From the NCBI GenBank assembly GCA_937859855.1, contig CALMAR010000252.1:1-10318 (forward strand): a DNA stretch of 10,318 bases. Reading direction: 5' to 3'. The translations under genes and the position numbers were made by a program. This DNA comes from an uncultured Kineosporia sp. (GTDB lineage: Bacteria; Actinomycetota; Actinomycetes; Actinomycetales; Kineosporiaceae). This document shows, piece after piece, positions 5,339 to 10,318 of this stretch. Position 1 is the first letter of the stretch; every line of letters starts with the position of its first letter. Under the pieces are notes generated by a model that was not told where the DNA came from, searched no databases, and saw nothing but the letters and a program-made list of their open reading frames with translations.

Positions 5339-6283
5339 ATGATCCTCGTTATCGGAGGGCTGGGCTTTATCGGCTCGCACGTCGTCCAGGCGCTGCTCGA
5401 CCTGGGCGAAGGGTGCGTCCTCCTGCAGCGGCGGTCGGGTGAGGTGCCGGCTTACCTGCACGGCGGTCACGCCGTCGTGGAGCAAGGCGACGTCACCCAT
5501 GCACCGTCGCTGAGGGCGATCGGCGAGCGTCACCACATCAACGGCATCGTGCACCTGGCCGGATCCATGCCGTGGCCGCCCGACGCCGCGGACCCGATTG
5601 GCCAGGCGCGAAGCACCCTTGGTGGCCTGTTCACGCTCATGGAAGCCGCTCAGCGGTGGGACGTCCAGCGCGTCGGCGTGGCCAGCACGATCGGGGTCTA
5701 CGCCGGGCTGACGGTCGAAGGGCCGTTGAGTGAAGCCCTGCCACTACCCATGACTGCCCCGCACCTCATCCCCACCTTCAAGAAGATCGGCGAGCTGCTC
5801 AACGGATACTTCACCGCCACGGCAGGTCTGGACATCGTCAACTACCGGATCTCCGGCACCTGGGGGCCACGCGGCCACGACGACCCATTCTTCCCGGCGC
5901 CCTTCCTGGCCCGCGCGGCCGCACGCGGCACGACTCCTGACCTGTCACCCCTCGCGGCGCCCGCCCGCGCCGGCGACTGCCTCGACCTGTGTTACGTCAA
6001 GGACACCGCCCGCGCCATCGCCCTGCTCCAACTCGCCCCCACCTTGAACCACCACACCTACAACATCGGCTCCGGCCGGGCCACCAGCAACCAGGACGTC
6101 ATCGCCGCACTGCACCAGGCAGTCCACGACTTCACCTTTACACTGCCGCCCGGCGGCGGTGACCACCCCAGATGGCTTGACATCACCCGGCTGCGCCAGG
6201 ACACGGGATACGAACCGGACTACGACCCTCCCCGCGCAGCAGCCGACTATGTGGCCTGGCTACGGCAGGGCCACATGTCGTGA
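5339..6283 (+). CDS. NAD-dependent epimerase/dehydratase-like extended SDR, altered active site
   Basis: A 314-residue Rossmann protein of the extended short-chain dehydrogenase/reductase group. The N-terminal nucleotide motif is MILVIGGLGFIGSHV with GxxGxxG at residues 6-12. HLAG at 72-75 and the VASTIGVYAG strand (114-123) occupy the expected places, and YNIGSGRATS (241-250) matches the late sugar-epimerase motif. The catalytic YxxxK is not intact: by alignment around FKKIGELL (147-154), Lys148 is kept but the tyrosine position is Ile144. I chose ATG 5339 because the fold starts there and GGAG stands 9 bases upstream. An in-frame ATG at 5273 would add 22 residues and run through the operator palindrome. 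The protein could be a binding or isomerase-type SDR, or an inactive relative. It is divergent from, and probably controlled by, the MarR gene. Confidence 0.88.
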   Translation: MILVIGGLGFIGSHVVQALLDLGEGCVLLQRRSGEVPAYLHGGHAVVEQGDVTHAPSLRAIGERHHINGIVHLAGSMPWPPDAADPIGQARSTLGGLFTLMEAAQRWDVQRVGVASTIGVYAGLTVEGPLSEALPLPMTAPHLIPTFKKIGELLNGYFTATAGLDIVNYRISGTWGPRGHDDPFFPAPFLARAAARGTTPDLSPLAAPARAGDCLDLCYVKDTARAIALLQLAPTLNHHTYNIGSGRATSNQDVIAALHQAVHDFTFTLPPGGGDHPRWLDITRLRQDTGYEPDYDPPRAAADYVAWLRQGHMS

Positions 6284-6444
6284 ACACCAGCGCAAACCAG
6301 ATTTTCCCTGGGCTGCTCCGAACTCGCCATGACGTAGCCAGGACGGCCGCTGTCGCGGGCGCCTCCCTCATCGTGGTGGCCGAACTGTGCAGCGTCTGCC
6401 AGCTGGCGGTGCTGCCGTTGTGGGCAGTAGCAGGATCTGGCTGA
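6280..6444 (+). CDS. Possible small membrane-like ORF coupled to the SDR gene
   Basis: A 54-codon frame starts with GTG at 6280-6282, overlapping the SDR stop as GTGA, and ends with TGA at 6442-6444. Residues about 24-50 (AAVAGASLIVVAELCSVCQL and on) are hydrophobic enough for one transmembrane helix and include two cysteines spaced C-x2-C. Third codon positions in the middle are almost all G or C. It converges with the QorB-like gene, 22 bases away. I know no family for it. It may equally be the eroded end of something else or chance, since GC-rich DNA leaves frames open. Confidence 0.3.
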   Translation: MNTSANQIFPGLLRTRHDVARTAAVAGASLIVVAELCSVCQLAVLPLWAVAGSG

Positions 6445-6466
6445 TGTTTCGGAGCAGGGCGGCGAC

Positions 6467-7354
6467 CTAGTGCCCGCTGGGTGCGGCGAGTTCGTCGTGG
6501 ACGGTGCGGGGCTCGCGGCCGAGGAGTTCGGTGAGTAGTGGGTCGGTGCCGGCGAAGAAGCCGCCCTGGGCGGCCTGGTACATGCCGAGGGTGAAGCGGG
6601 CGACGAATTCCGGTTGGCCTGCGGCTGTCTGCGCGGCCACCCACGCCTCGGGCTGGACCACCTCGAAGCGCACGGTCTGCCCAGTGACTTCGCCGGCAAC
6701 TGCGGCGATGTCAGCGAACGTCGGTGCGGCGCTGGCGGTGAGCGTGACCGGGCCTTCATAGGCTCCGTCGGCGTTACTTCCGCCGTCCAGGGAGGTGAGG
6801 ATGGCGGCAGCGGCTTCGGCGGCGTCCTCGCGCGACGTCCACGACACCGGGCCGTCACCGGGCACGGCGATCACGCCGCTCTCGCGCCAGGGTCCGAGCA
6901 GCCAGGCGAGGCTGTGCAGGTAGAAGCCGTTGCGCAGCGATGTCCACGCCAGTCCGGAGTCGGCGAGCAGGCGCTCGGTGGCCGCGTGGTCCCGGCCGGG
7001 ACCGAAGGGGCTGTCGGGGTGGGCGCCCTGGTGGCTGGTGTACAGAACGCGGCCGACGCCGGCCTGGGTTGCGGCCTCGATCGCGGCGCGGTGCAGCTGG
7101 ACGGCGTCGGCGCCCGGGTCGTTGGATGACACCAGGAGCAGCTGGTCGGCGCCGGCGAACGCGGCGGGGAGTGAGCCGGGCCGCGCGTAGTCACCCTGCC
7201 GCACGGTCACGCCACGGTCGGCGAAGCGCTGCGCCTTGGCCGGTTCGCGCGCGACGATCGTGACCTGTGCTGCCGGTATGGCGGGCGTGCGCGCGAGCAG
7301 ATGATCGACGGTGGCGCCGTTCAGCGCGCCGGTGGCCCCGGTGACGACGATCAA
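6467..7354 (-). CDS. NmrA/QorB-like NAD(P)H:quinone oxidoreductase (atypical SDR)
   Basis: A 295-residue atypical SDR. The N-terminal dinucleotide motif is MIVVTGATGALNGATVDHLL, the form common in actinobacterial NmrA-like proteins, with one extra residue against E. coli QorB. Regions that follow QorB from memory are VTIVAREPAKAQRFADRGVTVRQGDY (about 32-57), LLLVSSNDPG (73-82), HRAAIEAATQAGVGRVLYTS (88-107), LRNGFYLHS (140-148) and the C-terminal GGFFAGTDPLLTELLG. QorB reduces quinones with NADPH; this protein could instead be a redox-sensing regulator like fungal NmrA. The start is TTG at 7354-7352, supported by AGAGGA 7-8 bases upstream and by the fold beginning at residue 2; no other in-frame start lies nearby. 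It is divergent from the TetR gene at 7438, with symmetric sites in between. Confidence 0.88.
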   Translation of the reverse strand: MIVVTGATGALNGATVDHLLARTPAIPAAQVTIVAREPAKAQRFADRGVTVRQGDYARPGSLPAAFAGADQLLLVSSNDPGADAVQLHRAAIEAATQAGVGRVLYTSHQGAHPDSPFGPGRDHAATERLLADSGLAWTSLRNGFYLHSLAWLLGPWRESGVIAVPGDGPVSWTSREDAAEAAAAILTSLDGGSNADGAYEGPVTLTASAAPTFADIAAVAGEVTGQTVRFEVVQPEAWVAAQTAAGQPEFVARFTLGMYQAAQGGFFAGTDPLLTELLGREPRTVHDELAAPSGH

Positions 7355-7368
7355 GACAGATCCTCTCG

Positions 7369-7412
7369 TATCAGTGATAACACTGAAACCGTAACGACGG
7401 AAATCACTGATA
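7369..7412. promoter_or_regulatory. Operator region with three TCAGTG/CACTGA half-sites
   Basis: TATCAGTGAT (7369-7378) and ATCACTGATA (7403-7412) are perfect inverted repeats of 10 bases. A third half-site, CACTGA, at 7381-7386 pairs with TCAGTG at 7371-7376 across a 4-base gap. All lie in the 83-base gap between the divergent QorB-like and TetR genes. This is the classic setting for a TetR protein that represses its own gene and its neighbour. Confidence 0.68.
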
Positions 7413-7424
7413 GCAAGTCTGCGT

Positions 7425-7430
7425 TATCGT
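7425..7430 (+). promoter_or_regulatory. Candidate -10 element of the leaderless tetR-type gene
   Basis: TATCGT ends 7 bases before the ATG at 7438, and no Shine-Dalgarno is present. This is the spacing of leaderless promoters, as for the MarR gene in this window. The operator half-site at 7405-7410 would lie about where a -35 should be. Confidence 0.4.
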
Positions 7431-7437
7431 CGATCAC

Positions 7438-8157
7438 ATGACGGAGGTCGTCGCCGGGGGCACGCGCACGCGCATCGTCGAGGTAGCGGCCCGGCTGCTG
7501 CGCGAACACGGTCCTACGGCCGTCACCACCCGCGGGGTTGCCGAGGCCGCGGGCGTGCAGGCCCCCGCGATCTACCGGCTTTTCGGCGATAAGGATGGAC
7601 TGCTCGAGGCTGTCGCCGAGCACGTCATGTCCCGCTACGTCACGGCCAAGGCCGCGGCGGTCGAGGCCGCTGGCGATGTGGACCCTCTCGACGATCTGCG
7701 CGCCGGCTGGGACACGCAGATCGCCTTTGGCCTGGCCAACCCGAGCCTGTTCCGACTGCTGAGCGATCCGGACCGGGTTCGCGGGTCCGATGCGGCTCGG
7801 GCGGGGCGCGAGGTGCTTCAGGGCCGCATCCGGCGGATAGCCGCCGGTGGGCGGCTGCGCGTCAGCGAGCAACGCGCCGTCGACCTCATCCAAGCCGCCG
7901 GCATCGGCGTGATCCAAACACTGCTGGCGGCCGGTGCCGACGACCGCGATCCCAGCCTGCCCGACGCGATGTTCGAGGCGGTGCTCGGCCAGATCCTGAC
8001 CGGGAAGGCCGAGGCCGTGCAGCGATCCGATCCCGCAGCGCTGACCGCGACCGTGGCGTTCCGTGCCGTCGCGCCGGAACTTGCCGCCCTCAGCGCGGCC
8101 GAACGACAACTCGTCGTCGAATGGCTCGACCGCGCGATCGCCGCGTACAGCACCTGA
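7438..8157 (+). CDS. TetR/AcrR-family regulator beside the QorB-like gene
   Basis: A 239-residue TetR-type protein. The N-terminal helices start TRTRIVEVAARLLREHG (9-25), and the helix-turn-helix is VTTRGVAEAAGVQAPAIYRL (29-48), followed by FGDKDGLLEAV, the usual entry to helix 4. This is a near-textbook TetR DNA-binding domain. The rest (about 60-239) is helical with G-W-D at 89-91, and belongs to the ligand-binding class without any assignable ligand. The ATG at 7438 is the first start after the operator region. The gene is transcribed away from the QorB-like gene, and the spaced inverted repeats between them are its likely binding sites. After its stop at 8155-8157 the sequence passes directly into recombination debris. 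Confidence 0.92.
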   Translation: MTEVVAGGTRTRIVEVAARLLREHGPTAVTTRGVAEAAGVQAPAIYRLFGDKDGLLEAVAEHVMSRYVTAKAAAVEAAGDVDPLDDLRAGWDTQIAFGLANPSLFRLLSDPDRVRGSDAARAGREVLQGRIRRIAAGGRLRVSEQRAVDLIQAAGIGVIQTLLAAGADDRDPSLPDAMFEAVLGQILTGKAEAVQRSDPAALTATVAFRAVAPELAALSAAERQLVVEWLDRAIAAYST

Positions 8158-8196
8158 CGGTCGTCGGACAGGGATTCCAGGACGTAGCGGTTCCGC

Positions 8197-8395
8197 ATGC
8201 CCAGACCCATCCCGCTGGCGATCGGGATGCTGCACATCGGCCCGAATACCAGCGTCCGGCAGCGTTCTCGCGCCCGGGTCAGGCTGGGTGCGTTCGCCTA
8301 CCGCGAGGGCTACCCCCTGATGGAGACCTTCGAGATCGACGGTCAAGCGCTCCGGGACGACGCCGTGCACCAGGCAGGCCAGGCGCAGGACCGTG
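8197..8395 (+). pseudogene. Resolvase-like N-terminal fragment
   Basis: The frame from ATG 8197 has good third-position GC and a protein-like sequence up to about 8395. RVRLGAFAYREGYPLMETFE, followed by IDGQALRDDAV, resembles the part of serine-recombinase-type N-terminal domains where relatives have a Y-A-x-x-x-G-Y-x-L-x-E-x-F-E-D pattern. The catalytic serine segment is not recognisable, and the usual long C-terminal part is absent. Beyond about 8395 the frame stays open only as the antisense of the minus-strand genes. A weak CCAGGACG lies about 14 bases before the ATG. It may be a small free-standing protein of unknown role or a truncated recombinase; I favour a fragment. Confidence 0.4.
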
Positions 8396-8516
8396 CGCTC
8401 GCCGCCGGATGCGGGGAGTGGTCGGGTTCGCCGGCGACGCCGGGCCAGTCGACCCATGCGGTGAGCCGGCCGTCGCGGCTGACCAGGGTGACGTGCTCGC
8501 GGGGCGTTGCCTCCAT
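8343..8516 (-). CDS. Small ORF beside the excisionase-like remnant
   Basis: A 57-codon frame from ATG 8516-8514 to TGA 8345-8343. Its first 30 residues, MEATPREHVTLVSRDGRLTA and WVDWPGVAGE, look like a genuine compact protein with alternating strand pattern and good codon bias. The remainder is Ala/Ser/Cys/Trp-rich and looks out of frame, and it overlaps the resolvase-like fragment on the other strand. It starts where the HTH remnant loses sense, so it may be the next gene of the same element, damaged at its 3' end. I recognise no family. Confidence 0.35.
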   Translation of the reverse strand: MEATPREHVTLVSRDGRLTAWVDWPGVAGEPDHSPHPAASARSCAWPAWCTASSRSA

Positions 8517-8517
8517 C

Positions 8518-8700
8518 GCGTCGAAGGCCGCAGCGCTCCAGGAACTCGGCGGTGCTCACCATGAACCGGGTCCGGCTCATCGCGATCACCGGCAGCCGGC
8601 CGTCGCGGGCGGCGGCGTAGGCGGAGGAGCGGCCCATGCCCAGGATCTGTCCGGCCCTTGGGATCGAGATCGTCGGCTCGGTGTTTGGGTCCGGGTTTGT
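8518..8700 (-). pseudogene. Excisionase-like helix-turn-helix remnant abutting tRNA-Phe
   Basis: Between the tRNA-Phe end and 8518 the minus strand encodes ISIPRAGQILGMGRSSAYAA, then ARDGRLPVIAMSRTRFMVST and AEFLERCGL. This is the compact MerR/AlpA-like HTH of actinobacterial excisionases and element-encoded DNA-binding proteins: P-x-A-G-x-x-L-G-x-(G/S)-R-S-x-A-Y-x-A, G-x-L-P-V, then a wing. No ATG, GTG or TTG lies in frame between the tRNA and the domain; the only one is the ATG at 8637-8635 inside the first helix. The frame has no stop after the domain and runs on as nonsense. Both ends therefore look damaged. Excisionases act with integrases to direct excision, so this points to an integrative element at the tRNA-Phe 3' end. 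Confidence 0.6.
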
Positions 8701-8702
8701 GC

Positions 8703-8778
8703 TGGTGGCCAGGCACGGTTTCGAACCGTGGACCTTTCGATTTTCAGTCGAACGCTCTACCAACTGAGCTACCTGGCC
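8703..8778 (-). tRNA. tRNA-Phe (GAA), CCA encoded
   Basis: A complete cloverleaf. Acceptor GGCCAGG pairs with CCTGGCC, the D arm is GCTC/GAGC, the anticodon stem is TTCGA/TCGAA around CTGAAAA with anticodon GAA, and the T arm is CACGG-TTCGAAA-CCGTG. The discriminator is A at 8706, and the genome also encodes CCA (8705-8703). The body is 73 bases. It is last in the three-tRNA cluster, and its 3' end faces the excisionase-like remnant. Confidence 0.97.
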
Positions 8779-8804
8779 GAACGCGGACCGAAGGGAACCG
8801 CGAG

Positions 8805-8878
8805 CGACCCTGACGGGACTTGAACCCGCGACCTCCGCCTTGACAGGGCGGCGCGCTAACCAACTGCGCTACAGGGCC
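8805..8878 (-). tRNA. tRNA-Asp (GTC)
   Basis: 74 bases with acceptor GGCCCTG/CAGGGTC (one G-U pair), D arm GCGC/GCGC, anticodon arm CCGCC-CTGTCAA-GGCGG with GTC, and T arm GCGGG-TTCAAGT-CCCGT. The discriminator is G, and CCA is not encoded. It sits 26 bases before tRNA-Phe and 11 bases after tRNA-Glu, so the three are surely cotranscribed. Confidence 0.97.
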
Positions 8879-8889
8879 TTGACGTGCTG

Positions 8890-8962
8890 TACCCCCAACG
8901 GGATTCGAACCCGTGCTACCGCCTTGAAAGGGCGGCGTCCTAGGCCACTAGACGATGGGGGC
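8890..8962 (-). tRNA. tRNA-Glu (TTC)
   Basis: 73 bases with acceptor GCCCCCA/TGGGGGT, anticodon arm CCGCC-CTTTCAA-GGCGG with TTC, and T arm ACGGG-TTCGAAT-CCCGT. The discriminator is A, and CCA is not encoded. It is first in the Glu-Asp-Phe cluster, an order I recall from other actinobacteria. Confidence 0.97.
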
Positions 8963-9003
8963 CCGTGGACACACGGCGGAGCAAGCCCGTCGAGGACCGC
9001 GCC

Positions 9004-9009
9004 AGCATA
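9004..9009 (-). promoter_or_regulatory. Possible -10 of the tRNA cluster promoter
   Basis: TATGCT on the minus strand lies 41 bases upstream of the 5' end of tRNA-Glu, in the gap shared with the divergent aldo/keto reductase gene. The best -35 at 18 bases is TTTGGG, which is weak. It is proposed from position and the -10 match only. Confidence 0.3.
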
Positions 9010-9081
9010 GGGGGTCCGCGTCAGCTACCCAAAACGGAGCGTCCAGCGGTTGGGGTGGCGGCGCGGCCCACAGACCCGAAG

Positions 9082-9954
9082 ATGGTGGACATGCAGCAGA
9101 GAAGTCTCGGAGACGTTCAGACCTCGGCGATCGGCCTCGGCGGCATGCCCATGTCGATAGAGGGCCGGCCGGATCGCGCGCGCAGCCTGGCGACGATCCA
9201 CCAGGCGATCGACAGCGGCATCACGCTGATCGACACGGCCGATGCCTACCACCTCCATGCGGACGAGGTCGGCCACAACGAGAGCCTGATCGCCGAGGCT
9301 CTGGCCGGCCATGGCGGTGACACCTCGGGCGTGCTGGTGGCCACCAAGGGCGGCCACCTCCGGCCCGGCGACGGTTCGTGGACGATCGACGGCTCGCCGG
9401 AGCATCTGAAGGCCGCCTGCGACGCGTCGCTGAAACGGCTCGGGGTCGAGGCCATCGGTCTCTACCAGCATCACCGTCCCGACCCGGAGGTGCCCTACGC
9501 GGAGTCGATCGGTGCGTTGAAGGACCTGCTGGACGCCGGCAAGATCCAGCGCGCGGGGATCTCGAACGCGAACCAGGAGCAGATCCGGCAGGCCCGCGAC
9601 ATCCTCGGCGACGGCCTGGTCAGCGTGCAGAACCAGTATTCGGCCGCCTTCACCTCGAGCGCCGCCGAGCTCGAGCTCTGCGAGCAGCTGGGGCTGGCGT
9701 TCCTGCCCTGGAGCCCCCTGGGCGGGATCAGCAACGCGTCGGAACTGGGCTCGAAGCACACCCCGTTCCAGCAGGTGGCGGAGGCTCACGGGGTCAGCCC
9801 GCAGCAGGTCAGCCTGGCCTGGATGCTGGCCACGTCTCCGGTGATCATCCCGATCCCCGGTTCGTCCCGGCCCGAGACCGCGGCCGATTCGGCGCGGGCG
9901 GGCGACCTCACCCTCAGCGTGGCCGAGAAGGCGCAACTGGACGCCGTCCGGTAG
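9082..9954 (+). CDS. Aldo/keto reductase family oxidoreductase
   Basis: A 290-residue (alpha/beta)8-barrel NADPH-dependent reductase. The N-terminal hairpin and first strand are RSLGDVQTSAIGLGGMPMS (7-25). The catalytic tetrad can be read as D51 and Y56 in IDTADAYH, K89 in VATKGG, and H131 in LYQHHRPDP. SNANQEQIRQA and VQNQYSAAF follow, where cofactor-binding residues sit. The C-terminal SLAWMLATSPVIIPIPGSSRPE is the NADPH phosphate-binding region, with S-x-R-P-E. Length is normal. The frame is open back to 8965, but that part carries tRNA-promoter sequence and has no family resemblance. I take ATG 9082; ATG 9091 is equally possible and neither has a strong Shine-Dalgarno. It is divergent from the tRNAs. 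The substrate is unknown, as usual for this family. Confidence 0.92.
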   Translation: MVDMQQRSLGDVQTSAIGLGGMPMSIEGRPDRARSLATIHQAIDSGITLIDTADAYHLHADEVGHNESLIAEALAGHGGDTSGVLVATKGGHLRPGDGSWTIDGSPEHLKAACDASLKRLGVEAIGLYQHHRPDPEVPYAESIGALKDLLDAGKIQRAGISNANQEQIRQARDILGDGLVSVQNQYSAAFTSSAAELELCEQLGLAFLPWSPLGGISNASELGSKHTPFQQVAEAHGVSPQQVSLAWMLATSPVIIPIPGSSRPETAADSARAGDLTLSVAEKAQLDAVR

Positions 9955-9995
9955 GGCTGCGTGCCAGGCGCCGCGGTGGCCTCGGCCGTTCTGCG

Positions 9996-10016
9996 GAACC
10001 GCGTCGCGCGCGGTTC
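9996..10016 (+). terminator. Hairpin after the aldo/keto reductase gene
   Basis: GAACCGCG (9996-10003), loop TCGCG, and CGCGGTTC (10009-10016) form a perfect 8-bp stem 41 bases past the stop at 9954. No U run follows, which is common for actinobacterial terminators of this kind. Confidence 0.5.
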
Positions 10017-10052
10017 ACCGGCACCGCCGACACGACTACTCTAGAGAGTCAT

Positions 10053-10318
10053 GTGATCACGATCGGTGTTCACGCGGAGATCTCGGAGGAGTTGCTCGGG
10101 TGGCGATCCTGGAGGGCCCGGCGGCGAGTGACCGGGCCGAGCCCGACGCCGCCCGCGTCCGCCGGCGACGTCCTGCGGGCGCTGGTGCACGGCACGTCCG
10201 CCCTCCTGGACGCCCCGGCCCGGCTGGCCATGTTGCGTGCCGGACGGTTGGAATGGGTGCTCGCCCAGGACGACGACGGCATGGTCGCCGGGATGCCCGT
10301 GGCCACTCGCGACACCCC
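10053..10318 (+). CDS. Unrecognised protein, N-terminal part, cut by the window edge
   Basis: From GTG 10053 a plus-strand frame stays open to the end of the window (88 complete codons), with nearly every third base G or C. It reads VITIGVHAEISEELLGWRSW, then ARRRVTGPSPTPPASAGDVL, ALVHGTSALLDAPARLAMLR and LEWVLAQDDDGMVAGMPVAT. The opposite-strand frame at 10070-10315 has poorer bias and looks like its shadow. The ATG at 10051 is not usable because the next codon is TGA. No good Shine-Dalgarno is seen; TACTCT stands about 10 bases upstream of the GTG and could be a -10 of a near-leaderless message. I do not recognise the family. The true start could also lie inside, near residue 37. Confidence 0.5.
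   Translation, partial: MITIGVHAEISEELLGWRSWRARRRVTGPSPTPPASAGDVLRALVHGTSALLDAPARLAMLRAGRLEWVLAQDDDGMVAGMPVATRDT

Noticed and set aside
6247..6858. Minus-strand ORF of 203 codons overlapping the QorB-like gene
   Set aside because: It is Arg/Pro/Ser-rich nonsense in another frame of the QorB-like gene and the SDR 3' end.
7351..8763. Very long minus-strand open frame (470 codons)
   Set aside because: It begins with TTG inside tRNA-Phe and runs antisense through the TetR gene. Only the short excisionase-like piece at 8518-8700 is protein-like; the rest is open because GC-rich DNA has few stops.
8965..9081. N-terminal extension of the aldo/keto reductase
   Set aside because: It is open in frame, but it starts 3 bases from tRNA-Glu, contains the likely tRNA promoter, and its sequence does not fit the barrel's N-terminus.
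10070..10315. Minus-strand ORF of 81 codons at the right edge
   Set aside because: The plus-strand frame over the same bases has much stronger third-position G/C bias, so this looks like its shadow.

Overview
The window looks like chromosomal DNA from a high-GC actinomycete (Actinomycetota). Coding frames end almost every codon in G or C. The tRNA set Glu(UUC)-Asp(GUC)-Phe(GAA) in one short cluster is a familiar actinobacterial arrangement. The regulators and oxidoreductases are of types common in Pseudonocardia, Mycobacterium, Frankia and Streptomyces relatives. I cannot name the genus.

Layout. (1) 1-158: a broken tyrosine-recombinase end with an HDLRHT box. (2) 254-3464, minus strand: a compact four-gene operon in the order cytochrome P450, 3Fe-4S-type ferredoxin, FAD/NADH ferredoxin reductase and TetR-type regulator. 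Spacings are 9 nt, then two 4-nt stop/start overlaps (ATGA, GTGA). A cluster of palindromes that could be its operator lies upstream at 3477-3519. (3) 3465-4016: about 550 bases with no convincing gene, holding that operator region, a 12-base direct repeat and a hairpin. (4) 4017-4519: a small leucine-rich-repeat-variant protein gene broken by one frameshift. (5) 4776-6283: a MarR-type regulator divergent from an extended-SDR (epimerase-like) gene, with a 31-base near-perfect palindrome between them; a possible 54-residue ORF is coupled to the SDR stop codon. (6) 6467-8157: an NmrA/QorB-like NAD(P)H:quinone oxidoreductase divergent from a TetR-type regulator, with repeated TCAGTG/CACTGA half-sites between them. 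(7) 8158-8702: a recombination scar with a resolvase-like N-terminal fragment on the plus strand and an excisionase-like HTH remnant on the minus strand that abuts a tRNA. (8) 8703-8962, minus strand: tRNA-Glu, tRNA-Asp and tRNA-Phe. (9) 9082-9954: an aldo/keto reductase. (10) 10053 to the end: an unrecognised gene cut by the window edge.

How it fits together. The P450 operon is self-sufficient for electron delivery: NADH to FAD reductase to 3Fe-4S ferredoxin to P450 haem, with its own regulator made from the same message. The MarR/SDR and TetR/QorB pairs repeat a theme of one redox enzyme beside one small-ligand-sensing repressor, with clear operator-like palindromes in between. Recombinase debris at the left edge and beside the 3' end of tRNA-Phe, a common integration target, suggests that 1-8702 is accessory DNA gathered next to a tRNA hot spot, with core chromosome starting at the tRNAs. 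That island reading is inference. I found no CRISPR array, complete insertion sequence or defence system. The substrate of the P450 operon, the ligands of the three regulators and the function of the last partial gene remain open.
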